Part shown: in pieces, positions 16,065 through 24,199 of the stretch | Layout: the number at the start of each line of letters is the position of its first letter | Position numbering within the stretch: the stretch's first letter is position 1 | NCBI GenBank assembly: GCA_900545615.1 | Contig: UQZM01000029.1 | Location: 1-25,220, forward strand | DNA from: an uncultured Collinsella sp. | GTDB taxonomy: Bacteria; Actinomycetota; Coriobacteriia; Coriobacteriales; Coriobacteriaceae | Direction: 5' to 3' | DNA: 25,220 nt | Notes under the pieces: model-generated | The model's database searches: none | Seen by the model: only the letters and a program-made list of their open reading frames with translations | What the model was told of the DNA's origin: nothing | Translations under genes and position numbers: made by a program

Positions 16065-16093
16065 TTGACAATACGTTTATAAAAAGATACTTT
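16065..16093 (+). promoter_or_regulatory. Promoter of the islet gene
   Basis: A consensus TTGACA (16065-16070), a 17-bp spacer and TACTTT (16088-16093) lie in AT-rich DNA. The leader to the GTG start at 16242 would be about 145 nt. Confidence 0.6.
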
Positions 16094-16241
16094 ATAGTTA
16101 ATAACATGCATGCAGCAAATAACGTCATTCATTTTGTTAGAAATTGCCCATGCGGTTATTGCAGCTGCATCTACTGCAACGTACAGCGTAATTCTCCGCA
16201 CGAAGCAGAAGACGGTTCCAATTCGATCGAGGCGATGACAC

Positions 16242-16781
16242 GTGGTGGCTAGTGGTCCTAAATCGAGCAAGACGGCTACAAACGAATATCGAATCTCGAT
16301 TGAAGGTAACCCTTATCCGCATACTCTGGCTCTCATCAACCCAGCGGGAGACAACCTCAACATCAAAAGACATGGGTTCACGGGTCCACTAGGACAGCTA
16401 TTGAGTCTTAAATATACCGTTTATGACGATGCAAATGAAAAACTCTTCACTGTCGTCGACGGTGGTTTTAGCAACATGCCCAGGGTTGCGCTCATCATCG
16501 AACACAAGGAAGTTGCGGTGTTCGATTATGGTCTAAACAGACTTGAGATGAAGTGCGTAACGAACATACCGAATTACACAATAAAAGGTAACTTCCTATT
16601 TGGAGATTACGATATATTCAGCCAACGAGAAGTGAAGCTATCTTCAGTTATCGTCCTTCAATGTGATAAACAATCGAGCTTTAGCATACAGGTTTTGGAT
16701 AAAGCCGAATTAGCCGCCGCAATTGGAATACCTACAGCCATTGCCCTTCTTAGGGCACGGATTGAAGAGCATCTCGAATAA
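16242..16781 (+). CDS. Hypothetical protein, possible LURP-one/tubby-like fold
   Basis: This 179-residue protein is not confidently recognised. It is rich in predicted beta strands, with LLSLKYTVYDDANEKLFTVV (about 46-66), RVALIIEHKEVAVFDYG and a later YTIKGNFLFGDYDIF. This arrangement of a 'variable-Y-D' strand followed by paired strands recalls LURP-one-related (YxjI-like) beta-barrels, but the match is by eye only. There is no signal peptide or membrane helix; the C-terminal 30 residues look helical. It starts with GTG, with GAGG about ten bases upstream. The gene is clearly more AT-rich than everything around it, has its own promoter and a hairpin at its end, and shares no operon with its neighbours, so it was probably acquired. 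That a protein is made is likely; its role is unknown. Confidence 0.65.
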   Translation: MVASGPKSSKTATNEYRISIEGNPYPHTLALINPAGDNLNIKRHGFTGPLGQLLSLKYTVYDDANEKLFTVVDGGFSNMPRVALIIEHKEVAVFDYGLNRLEMKCVTNIPNYTIKGNFLFGDYDIFSQREVKLSSVIVLQCDKQSSFSIQVLDKAELAAAIGIPTAIALLRARIEEHLE

Positions 16782-16794
16782 ATCGCAAAAAGCA

Positions 16795-16853
16795 GTTCGT
16801 AGCAACATTCAGGAGCTGGATAGTTTTTCTGGCTCCTGAATGTTGTTGCGAAC
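16795..16853 (+). terminator. Long hairpin after the islet gene
   Basis: Two 22-base arms (16795-16816 and 16832-16853) pair with two mismatches around a T-rich loop. It begins 13 bases after the stop codon. No U-tract follows the second arm, so termination is likely but not certain. Confidence 0.65.
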
Positions 16854-16877
16854 ATGCACCTTAGCGCTTAAGACTCC

Positions 16878-16907
16878 AAAAAAGGGGCGGCCGAGATGGC
16901 CGTCCCC
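16878..16907 (-). terminator. Terminator of the DUF1275 gene
   Basis: On the minus strand a GC-rich stem (GGGGACGGCC with GGCCGCCCC, one mismatch) is followed by TTTTTTGG, about 50 bases after the DUF1275 stop codon. Confidence 0.88.
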
Positions 16908-16924
16908 TCCCCAATATTGATCAG

Positions 16925-16953
16925 TGCGGCAAAGGGACAGCCCCTTTGCCGCA
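16925..16953. repeat. Perfect 12-bp palindrome after the DUF1275 gene
   Basis: TGCGGCAAAGGG and its complement enclose a five-base loop, five bases beyond the DUF1275 stop codon and ahead of the terminator. It has the GGGAC core seen in other palindromes of this window. It may protect the 3' end or be a dispersed repeat. Confidence 0.75.
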
Positions 16954-16958
16954 TTCGA

Positions 16959-17675
16959 TTACTTTCGACAGCCCTCTTTCCAAGCCTCGGCCGCAACCTT
17001 CCAGCGAAAACGCAAGTCGCGCTCGCGGTCGATGAACATGATGGCAAACGCGACAAACAGCAGCACGCTCGCCACGACGATGGCGTGCAGGCCCATGCGC
17101 TCAATACACCAGTTGCCCAACACGGCGCCAAACACAAAGGTAAAAATCACGCCAAAGTACAGCAGGCCGTTTTCCAAAAAGCCGCGCCTGTGGGTGATGA
17201 TGTAATCGTCCACGTTTTGCAGCGCGTTGCGCAAGTTGCCGATGCACATGGTCGTAGCGATGCCATGACCGTGAATCTTGCGGAAGCTCTCGACCTGCAT
17301 GCCGCAGGCAAACGAAGTGAGGCAGTTGGCGAGCAGGTTGTAACCGCCACCGGGGATAAAGCTCACGCCCAGCAAGATGACGGCTTCAAAGAACACCGTC
17401 ACTTGGCGCCAGTGAATCACGCTGCCAAACCGTTCGTGTACCAGGTCGGCAAGCATAATGCCCACGGCAAACGACACCACAGGGAAGAAGTAGCGCCCCG
17501 CAAGTGCCCAATTGCCCTCCGAGATGCTCACGCCCACAAGCAGGATGTTGCCCGTCTGCGCGTTTGCGAAAACATGGTCGCGCCCAATGTACGAATACAC
17601 ATCCATAAAGCCGCCGGCGAGCGCCAGGATAATGCCCAGTTCGATGGACTCCGATATCTGTTTGGCACGCTGCAT
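16959..17675 (-). CDS. DUF1275 (YoaK-family) membrane protein
   Basis: This 238-residue protein has about six hydrophobic segments and the family pattern near its start: LGIILALAGGFMDVYSYI, then HVFANAQTGNILLVG. The later SFACGMQVESFRK and TTMCIGNLRNAL are also typical. DUF1275/YoaK proteins are common bacterial inner-membrane proteins of unknown function; a transport role is only suspected. The start at 17675 is preferred because AAGGAGG lies ten bases before it; the frame stays open upstream to 17837 but those 54 codons look non-coding. It is divergent from the ygiQ-type gene and ends at two stacked hairpins, so it is probably transcribed alone. Confidence 0.9.
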   Translation of the reverse strand: MQRAKQISESIELGIILALAGGFMDVYSYIGRDHVFANAQTGNILLVGVSISEGNWALAGRYFFPVVSFAVGIMLADLVHERFGSVIHWRQVTVFFEAVILLGVSFIPGGGYNLLANCLTSFACGMQVESFRKIHGHGIATTMCIGNLRNALQNVDDYIITHRRGFLENGLLYFGVIFTFVFGAVLGNWCIERMGLHAIVVASVLLFVAFAIMFIDRERDLRFRWKVAAEAWKEGCRK

Positions 17676-17857
17676 CGTCGTGCATCCTCCTTGTTGACGA
17701 CCCTCTCGTGCGTTGGCGGAAACATAGCCGCCGTTCATACTGTAACCCATTGACAACATGGCGTGCGCGCGAGACGGCTCCTTCGACACGGGGATACACA
17801 GTCTGGAAACAAACGACTGGCTCAGCAACGCTCTCACTCACCAGCTCATGTACTCCC

Positions 17858-17890
17858 CCAGTCTTTTTAGCCCCGTCCCAAAAAGACTGG
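17858..17890. promoter_or_regulatory. Perfect 11-bp palindrome at the ygiQ promoter
   Basis: CCAGTCTTTTT and AAAAAGACTGG flank an 11-base loop (AGCCCCGTCCC). It ends one base before a TACAAT -10 element (17892-17897), so it covers the -35 region. It could be an operator, a dispersed repeat that landed there, or an end-of-transcript hairpin. The rest of the 17676-17928 gap holds nothing else clear. Confidence 0.6.
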
Positions 17891-17928
17891 TTACAATTAC
17901 GTGCAGCATACAGACACCGGGAGGGATC

Positions 17929-20064
17929 GTGGCAAAAAAGCCTCAGCACGCTCAGAACAGCCAACGCGGACAGCAGGGCAAACAGGACCAGCAGCAAAAG
18001 CGCGGCGGCAAGGCGCAGGGCTCGCGACCCACGCATGCCTCAGCAGCGCCCTCACGCCCCTGGCGTCCGGGCCGCGACAAGTTTCTCCCCGTCAGTCGCG
18101 CCGATATGAATGCGCGCGGCTGGGACCAGTGCGACTTTGTCTACATCTGCGGCGACGCCTACGTGGACCACCCCAGCTTTGGTATGGCCATCATCAGCCG
18201 CGTACTCGATGCACACGGCTACAAGGTGGGCATTATCTGCCAGCCCGACTGGACCGACCCCGCCAGCATCACGGTGCTCGGCGAGCCGCGCCTGGGCTTT
18301 TTGGTCAGCGCCGGCAACATGGACTCAATGGTCAACCACTATTCGGTGACCAAGCACCGCCGCCACACCGACGCCTATACCCCCGGCGGCGAGGAAGGCC
18401 ACCGCCCCAACCGTGCCGTCACGGTCTACGGCAACCTCATCCGCCAGACGTTCAAGGACGCTCCCATCATCATCGGTGGCATCGAGGCAAGCCTGCGCCG
18501 TCTGGCCCACTACGACTATTGGCAGGACAAGCTCAAGCGCTCGGTGCTGCTCGACTCGGGCGCCGACATCCTCATCTACGGCATGGGCGAGCACGCGATC
18601 GTCGAGATCGCCGACGCGCTCGACGCGGGGCTGACCGTCGATCAGATCACCTATATCAACGGCACCGTTTACCGCACGGGTTCGCTCGACGAGGTCTACG
18701 ACTACGACCTGCTGCCCAGCTGGGACGACCTTACCGCCGACAAGCTCAACTACGCGCGCAGCTTTAACGTGCAGCAGCAGAATATGGATCCCATCACCGG
18801 GCATCGCCTGGTAGAGCCCTACCCCAACAGCGTCTATGTGGTGCAAAACCCGCCGTCGGCGACACTCACCACCGATGAGATGGACGAGGTGGCCGAACTC
18901 CCCTACGCACGCGATTGGCATCCCGACTACGATGCAGCGGGCGGCGTGCCGGCCTTTGCCGAGATCAAGTTTTCCATTAGCTCCAACCGCGGCTGTTTTG
19001 GCGAGTGCTCGTTTTGCGCCCTCACCTTCCACCAGGGCCGCGTGCTGCAGATGCGCAGCCACGACTCGATCATGCGCGAGGCCGAGCTGCTCACGCGCGA
19101 CCCCGAGTTTAAGGGCTACATCAACGACGTAGGAGGGCCGACGGCCAACTTTAGCCGTCCTGCCTGCGACAAGCAGCTCAAGCACGGCGTGTGCAAGAAC
19201 AAGCGCTGCCTGTGGCCGAGCGTATGCAAGAACATGGTGGTCGACGAGAGCGGCTACACGCAGCTGCTGCGCGACCTGCGCCAGCTGCCGGGCGTCAAAA
19301 AGGTCTTCGTGCGCAGCGGCATCCGCTTTGACTACACCATGGCCGATGCCTCGGACGAGTTTTTACGCGAGCTGCTGGAGCATCACGTCTCGGGCCAGCT
19401 ACGCGTGGCACCCGAGCATGTGAGCGACGCGGTGCTGTCTGTGATGGGCAAGCCGAGCCGAGCCGTCTACGATGCGTTCTGCCGTAAATTTGAACGCTTG
19501 AACCGCGAATACGGACTCAAGCAGTACGTGGTGCCGTACCTAATCTCGAGCCACCCCGGTTCAACCATGAAGGAAGCTGTGGACCTTGCCGAGGCCGTGC
19601 GAGACATGGGCTACATGCCCGAGCAGGTGCAGGACTTCTACCCCACGCCGTCCACCATGTCGACGTGCATGTACTACACCGGCGTGGATCCGCGCACCAT
19701 GGAGCCGATCTATGTGGCGCGCGACCCGCACGAGAAGGCCATGCAGCGCGCGCTCATCCAGTATCGCAAGCCCGAGAACTACAAGCTCGTGCGCGAGGCG
19801 CTGGAAAAAGCCGGCCGCCGCGATCTGATCGGCTACACCAAGCATTGCCTGATCCGTCCCGTACCGCCGCGCCCGGGCGAGACGTCTGCTGGCGGCGGAC
19901 ATGGGACCGGCAAGAAGGGCGGCAAGGCCCACGGTGGCGCCGCCGGCAAGGGACCCAAAGGCAGCAAGGGATACGGCGGCATGTCGCGTGCGCAGAACAC
20001 CGCAGGCCGCAACCGCGCCGCCCAGGGACGACAGGGCGCCAACGGAGGCGGCAGGCGTAACTAG
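17929..20064 (+). CDS. YgiQ-family radical SAM protein
   Basis: This 711-residue protein has the full YgiQ layout: an entry region FLPVSRADMNARGWDQCDF, the conserved GDAYVDHPSFG, GGIEASLRRLAHYDYW, the radical SAM cluster motif CFGECSFC (C356, C360, C363), and a C-terminal DUF3362 part (YMPEQVQDFYPTPSTMST). The family binds a [4Fe-4S] cluster and S-adenosylmethionine; its substrate is not established. The GTG at 17929 is chosen because GGGAGGGATC precedes it directly; the frame is open 57 codons upstream, through the promoter, and that part is not convincing. Both ends carry low-complexity basic tails: Gln/Lys/Arg-rich for about 45 residues at the start and Gly/Lys-rich for about 60 at the end. 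These suggest nucleic-acid binding. It is monocistronic. Confidence 0.93.
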   Translation: MAKKPQHAQNSQRGQQGKQDQQQKRGGKAQGSRPTHASAAPSRPWRPGRDKFLPVSRADMNARGWDQCDFVYICGDAYVDHPSFGMAIISRVLDAHGYKVGIICQPDWTDPASITVLGEPRLGFLVSAGNMDSMVNHYSVTKHRRHTDAYTPGGEEGHRPNRAVTVYGNLIRQTFKDAPIIIGGIEASLRRLAHYDYWQDKLKRSVLLDSGADILIYGMGEHAIVEIADALDAGLTVDQITYINGTVYRTGSLDEVYDYDLLPSWDDLTADKLNYARSFNVQQQNMDPITGHRLVEPYPNSVYVVQNPPSATLTTDEMDEVAELPYARDWHPDYDAAGGVPAFAEIKFSISSNRGCFGECSFCALTFHQGRVLQMRSHDSIMREAELLTRDPEFKGYINDVGGPTANFSRPACDKQLKHGVCKNKRCLWPSVCKNMVVDESGYTQLLRDLRQLPGVKKVFVRSGIRFDYTMADASDEFLRELLEHHVSGQLRVAPEHVSDAVLSVMGKPSRAVYDAFCRKFERLNREYGLKQYVVPYLISSHPGSTMKEAVDLAEAVRDMGYMPEQVQDFYPTPSTMSTCMYYTGVDPRTMEPIYVARDPHEKAMQRALIQYRKPENYKLVREALEKAGRRDLIGYTKHCLIRPVPPRPGETSAGGGHGTGKKGGKAHGGAAGKGPKGSKGYGGMSRAQNTAGRNRAAQGRQGANGGGRRN

Positions 20065-20118
20065 CGCGGCGAGGCGGCATGCCGCCGCTGGCGGCACACA
20101 CGCCCCCACCAATAAAAT

Positions 20119-20161
20119 GCCGCTCGCCGGGACGTCGTAAAACGATTCCCCGGCGAGCGGC
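20119..20161. terminator. Terminator between the ygiQ-type gene and the PTS gene
   Basis: A perfect 13-bp GC stem (GCCGCTCGCCGGG and complement) with a 17-base loop lies between the two convergent genes. The minus-strand side runs into ATTTTATT, a weak U-tract; it probably serves both directions. Confidence 0.82.
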
Positions 20162-20190
20162 CGATTAATATTGTCTATCTCAAAACATCG

Positions 20191-21561
20191 TTACTTTTTG
20201 TCAAAACGACCATAGAGCGCAAACGAGAGCGTCGCGGAAATAACCCAAGTCAAAGCGATGCAGACGACAATCATGATCAGATTCATGGGATTGCCGCTTG
20301 GATCGGCATAAACGGGCAACGAGGTAATGCCGGGCATAACAAAGCCGAAGCACTTTGCGCCCAGAACAACGGTGAGCGCACCGCCAATGCCATCCGCGAT
20401 CATCGCAGCGATAAGCGGAGTCCTGTTAGGAACCTGAACGGTAAACAAGGCGGGCTCGGAAATTCCCATAAATGCTGAGAAGGCGCACGTCATTGCAGCG
20501 GACTTGAGCTTTTCGTCGGTCATGCGCAGGGCTGCACCAAAAGACGCACCGCTTTCGGCGAGGTTATGGCAAAAAGAGATCGGGAGCAGATAGTCATACC
20601 CAAGCGTTGCGATATTGGAAATCTGGATAGGGCTCGTTGACTGATGCATGCCGAAGAGCACGATAAGCGGCATAAAGAAGCCCAGCAGAAAACCGGCAAC
20701 GGGGCCTAACGTCGAGAATAGCCAAACGATACCGTTGGCAAGACCAAGACCGCACCAGGCACCAATCGGAGCGAGTACAAACAGGTTGACGGGAATCACG
20801 ATAGCAAGGGAGAGCGCCGGAACGACAACGAGCTTAAAAAGATCCGGCACGACTTTGTCGATTGCGCGATATACAAAAGACAAGCCAATGACGCCAAAGA
20901 TAACCGGGAACACGGAATCGGCGTAGCTAAAAATCGGCACCGCAAAACCGAACAGCGCAAGGGGCGTCTCGCCCGTACCGACAGCGTTGACAATGGTCGG
21001 GTACATCAGCGATCCGGCAACACAAAGCGCAAGCGAACGGTTGACCCGGAACTTATCAGCTGTAGACATTGCCAGCAAAAACGGCAAGAAGTAGAACGGG
21101 ATATCCGAAATCATATTGAATATCGCAAAGTCGCCGGCACCCGTGTCGATTCCAAAAGCCGCGATAGCAGCCAGGATGCCCTTTACGATGCCTCCCGCCA
21201 CCAGTGCGGGAATGATAGCGGAGAAGATGCCGGTGATGATATCGAATACGCGAGCCGAACCTTTTTGGAGCTCAGGCTGCTCGGCGTCGGCGGAGACCTC
21301 GCCACCCATCCTGTCGCCTAGCATGGGCTCCAATTCGTCATATACCGACCCCACGCTGGCGCCGATGATAACCTGCCACTGCCCGTCTTTAACTTGCGCG
21401 CCCAAGGCGCCGTCAAGCGTCTTAAGGGCCTCAAGGTCTGCCTTGCTATCGTCCTTCAGGTTGAATCTGAGCCTTGTAATGCAGTGCGTTGCCATAACAA
21501 CGTTATCGGCGCCGCCCACGAGCTCGAGGACACGAGCGGCTAGTTCCTTCTTGTCTGCCAC
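20191..21561 (-). CDS. PTS beta-glucoside transporter, EIIBC
   Basis: This 456-residue membrane protein imports and phosphorylates a beta-glucoside. The N-terminal EIIB domain carries the phosphorylated cysteine (C27 with this start) in MATHCITRLRF; the EIIC domain follows with about ten membrane segments and the conserved FGMHQSTSPIQI and GISEPALF regions. There is no EIIA domain at the end, so phosphate must come from an EIIA encoded elsewhere. The GTG at 21561 fits best: AGGAG lies eight bases upstream, while a GTG three codons earlier overlaps that site. Eleven bases separate it from the GH1 gene stop, so the two form one operon. Likely sugars are cellobiose, gentiobiose, arbutin or salicin; the exact one cannot be read from sequence. 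Confidence 0.92.
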   Translation of the reverse strand: MADKKELAARVLELVGGADNVVMATHCITRLRFNLKDDSKADLEALKTLDGALGAQVKDGQWQVIIGASVGSVYDELEPMLGDRMGGEVSADAEQPELQKGSARVFDIITGIFSAIIPALVAGGIVKGILAAIAAFGIDTGAGDFAIFNMISDIPFYFLPFLLAMSTADKFRVNRSLALCVAGSLMYPTIVNAVGTGETPLALFGFAVPIFSYADSVFPVIFGVIGLSFVYRAIDKVVPDLFKLVVVPALSLAIVIPVNLFVLAPIGAWCGLGLANGIVWLFSTLGPVAGFLLGFFMPLIVLFGMHQSTSPIQISNIATLGYDYLLPISFCHNLAESGASFGAALRMTDEKLKSAAMTCAFSAFMGISEPALFTVQVPNRTPLIAAMIADGIGGALTVVLGAKCFGFVMPGITSLPVYADPSGNPMNLIMIVVCIALTWVISATLSFALYGRFDKK

Positions 21562-21572
21562 AACAATCACTC

Positions 21573-23051
21573 CTATCCAAGATCCTCGCCATTAGTGGCG
21601 ATACATTTCTGGTACCAATAGAAAGAGTCTTTACGCAAGCGCTCCGCAGTGCCGTTGCCGCAATTATCCAGATCGACATAGATAAGCCCGTATCGCTTGT
21701 CCATCGTAAGAGGACCGCAGGCAACAAGGTCAATGAATCCCCAGATCATATATCCGCGCACGTCAACGCCATCGATCACTGCCTCTTTAAGGCACTTTAT
21801 GTGCTGGCGTAAATAATCGATTCGATACTCGTCGTGGATGCTGCCATCCTCCTCGACTACATCAGATGTACCGAGGCCATTCTCGGCGATATACAGGGGC
21901 AGCCCATAGCGGTCATACATCTGGTTAAGGGTAACCCTCAGGCCAATGGGATCGAGCTGCCAGCCCCACTCACTCGTCTCGAGATAAGGGTTCTTGTTTG
22001 CCATGACCAGATTTCCCGCAGTCTTCTCCCATCCCTGATCGCAGGTGGATACCTGGGAAAAGTAGTACGAGAAGGCCAGGAAGTCGACCGTGTTGCGAGC
22101 GATAAGCTCTTCATCGCCCGGCTCCATTTGAATCTCGATATCGCACGCATCGAAATAGCGATTCATATAAGCGGGGTATTTTCCACGAGCCATCACGTCC
22201 GTATAGAACCAGTTGGAATACTGGTCGTCGTGAATAGCCTGCATGTTATCTTCGGGACGGCAGGTGGCAGGATACGTACAGAATCGAGCGATCATGCCGC
22301 CAACGGGAGTATCGGGCGAAAGACGATGGACAATCTCGACGGCGCGCGCATTGGCAACGAACTCGTGGTGCAGACACTGGAAGATGGCTCGATCGAAGTT
22401 CTCCCCCTCTTCGTCTTTGACCAGACAGACCCCGTCCCAAGGCGAAAAACGCGCTGCATTGAACTCGTTAAAAGGCAGCCAGAAATCGACCAGGTCGCCC
22501 AATTCCGTAACGATCGTCTCGACATAGCGGGCGAAGAAATCAATCGTCTTGCGATTCTTCCATCCCCCATATGTGGTGACGAGATTTACCGGAATGTCAT
22601 AGTGGAGCATGGTGACGAAGGTCTTAATGCCGTGCTTTTTGCACTCACCCAGCATGCTTCGATACCACTCGATGCCTTCACGGTTAGGCTCAAGGTCATC
22701 TCCGTTAGGATAGATTCGGCTCCAGCAAATAGAGGTGCGGAACAGCTTGAGACCCATCTCCGCAAAAAGCGCGATGTCCTCACGGTAGTGATGATAGAAG
22801 TCGTTACCGCGCCTAAACGGGTAGAACTCAACGCCATCATCTGCGAGAGCGTTCATTAGCTCGTCATGGCAGAAGGGGTTGTTTTGATGCTTGTCCTCGA
22901 TCTGGTCATGAGTCCAGGTGCCATCCAGCCATCGACAATCCTGCGTCGACTTTCCCTTTCCGCCCTCATTCCAGGCGCCATCGGCCTGCGAGCACGATAT
23001 GGCTCCGCCCCATAAAAAGTCGGAGTCAAATCCATGTTTTAACTTACCCAT
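21573..23051 (-). CDS. GH1 6-phospho-beta-glucosidase
   Basis: This 492-residue family 1 glycosidase hydrolyses the phosphorylated sugar brought in by the downstream PTS, giving glucose 6-phosphate and an aglycone or glucose. It has the opening FLWGGAISCSQADGAWNEGG, the acid/base E196 in LPFNEFN, the nucleophile E390 in IAENGLG, and the phospho-sugar type ending TMDKRYGLIYVD followed by KDSFYWYQK. It is the full family length. The acid/base motif is FNEFN where plain beta-glucosidases have FNEP; related phospho-enzymes have FNEIN. AAGGAGG is five bases from the ATG at 23051. It is the first gene of the operon and is divergent from the AraC gene. Confidence 0.94.
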   Translation of the reverse strand: MGKLKHGFDSDFLWGGAISCSQADGAWNEGGKGKSTQDCRWLDGTWTHDQIEDKHQNNPFCHDELMNALADDGVEFYPFRRGNDFYHHYREDIALFAEMGLKLFRTSICWSRIYPNGDDLEPNREGIEWYRSMLGECKKHGIKTFVTMLHYDIPVNLVTTYGGWKNRKTIDFFARYVETIVTELGDLVDFWLPFNEFNAARFSPWDGVCLVKDEEGENFDRAIFQCLHHEFVANARAVEIVHRLSPDTPVGGMIARFCTYPATCRPEDNMQAIHDDQYSNWFYTDVMARGKYPAYMNRYFDACDIEIQMEPGDEELIARNTVDFLAFSYYFSQVSTCDQGWEKTAGNLVMANKNPYLETSEWGWQLDPIGLRVTLNQMYDRYGLPLYIAENGLGTSDVVEEDGSIHDEYRIDYLRQHIKCLKEAVIDGVDVRGYMIWGFIDLVACGPLTMDKRYGLIYVDLDNCGNGTAERLRKDSFYWYQKCIATNGEDLG

Positions 23052-23069
23052 TTGCCCTCCTTGATCGGA

Positions 23070-23200
23070 TGCTCCAGCGGATAACCCAATACTAGGAAGA
23101 ACAAGATGCATAAGATATCGCATAGAAAGCTTGGGTTTATAACATTTTTTTAGATATAATACCGTTCAAGGCATCGATTCTACCGTTCACCGCTGGAGCA
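23070..23200. promoter_or_regulatory. Divergent control region with a shared 11-bp leader motif
   Basis: CCGCTGGAGCA lies at 23190-23200 (plus) and, in mirror form, at 23070-23080 (so it reads the same on the minus strand). Each diverging transcript therefore carries it in its leader, about 20 bases before the GH1 start and five before the AraC start, where it includes the ribosome site. A promoter for the AraC gene is TTGGGT (23131-23136), an 18-bp spacer and a perfect TATAAT (23155-23160). TTATAA on the minus strand (near 23137-23143) is a possible -10 for the GH1 operon. Confidence 0.55.
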
Positions 23201-23204
23201 CCCC

Positions 23205-24197
23205 ATGGATTCGAATCTCAAACAGTTGCTCTATACGCATACCGAGACCGAAGAGTGGCATCGTACGCATCCGGGAGAGCCCAGCCCGCGATATAACAGG
23301 GTGGAAACCACAACCATTAACGGCGAAGAGGTCTATCTGTTTGATTGGAAAGAAACCCTCGACGAAAACCCCGTGGGCCTTATCAAGGAGTCACGCTTTA
23401 CCGACATTCCTCCTCATATCAATCGGGATATGGAGCTTAACTACGTGTACGACGGCGTCTGCACGTTTGTCGTCAACGGACGGTCACTGCTCCTTAAAAA
23501 GGGTGATGTGCTCATTTGCAACACCGGCGTAGTCAGAAGCGTTCCATACGTTAAGGGCGAGCACGATATCGTCATTTCAATCGTCTTCAAAAAGGAAATG
23601 TTCGATTCGGTGTTCCTGAGCCAGCTACCCGGCGCGTCACCATTAACGAATCTCCTATTTGATTTTGTGTCCAAAAACCGTGAGGCTCGCAAATATCTCA
23701 TTCTTCCAGAGGAATACGCCCGACATGCGCGACGCCTCATCGAGATGCTCTTTATCGAATATCACTTTAAAGATGCCTACTCCAATGAACTCATGAGGCA
23801 CCTCGCCGTCAGCCTATTCCTTGTTCTCATTCGAGGACTGTACCGACGCTCCGCAACTGATAACCAGGCGATTATGTCGGACGAACGCATCGTGTCGATT
23901 CTGAATCATATTGAGCGAAGTTACGGCGACTGCACGCTCGAAAGCATTGCGAGCGATACGGGTTATAGCACCAGCTATCTCAGCAGCTTGATCAAGCAAA
24001 AAACCGGCAAAACGTTTTCGCAAATCAAGCTCAACCAGCAGCTCACAGAGGCGGCATATCTTCTCAATAACACCGAGCGCAGCGTGCAGTATGTAGCCCG
24101 AAAAGTCGGCATATCCAACATGTCATTCTTTTACTCAAAATTTAAAGAAACATTCGGCGAAACGCCAGGTGCGTTCAGGACGCATCGGTCTTGTTAA
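23205..24197 (+). CDS. AraC-family regulator of the beta-glucoside operon
   Basis: This 330-residue protein has an N-terminal cupin-type sensing domain (PPHINRDMELNYVYDG and LKKGDVLICNTG, about 65-107) and a C-terminal double helix-turn-helix (about 228-328). The first helix pair is LESIASDTGYSTSYLSSLIKQ; the second ends in VARKVGISNMSFFYSKFK with the family-typical FGETPGAFR after it. It diverges from the GH1-PTS operon with about 150 bp between the start codons, so it most likely activates that operon in response to the sugar. GGAG lies six bases before the ATG. The stop codon is two bases from the convergent CPBP gene stop, with no terminator between. Confidence 0.93.
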   Translation: MDSNLKQLLYTHTETEEWHRTHPGEPSPRYNRVETTTINGEEVYLFDWKETLDENPVGLIKESRFTDIPPHINRDMELNYVYDGVCTFVVNGRSLLLKKGDVLICNTGVVRSVPYVKGEHDIVISIVFKKEMFDSVFLSQLPGASPLTNLLFDFVSKNREARKYLILPEEYARHARRLIEMLFIEYHFKDAYSNELMRHLAVSLFLVLIRGLYRRSATDNQAIMSDERIVSILNHIERSYGDCTLESIASDTGYSTSYLSSLIKQKTGKTFSQIKLNQQLTEAAYLLNNTERSVQYVARKVGISNMSFFYSKFKETFGETPGAFRTHRSC

Positions 24198-24199
24198 AG

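Noticed and set aside
16061..16252. A 63-residue cysteine-rich open frame (CPCGYCSCIYC) before the islet gene
   Set aside because: Its start overlaps the -35 element of the likely promoter, and there is no ribosome site. The cysteine pattern is striking and its end overlaps the next start, so it is doubtful rather than impossible.
17758..17928. Longer N-terminus for the YgiQ-type protein
   Set aside because: The extra 57 codons cross the palindrome and -10 element, whereas the GTG at 17929 has a strong ribosome site.
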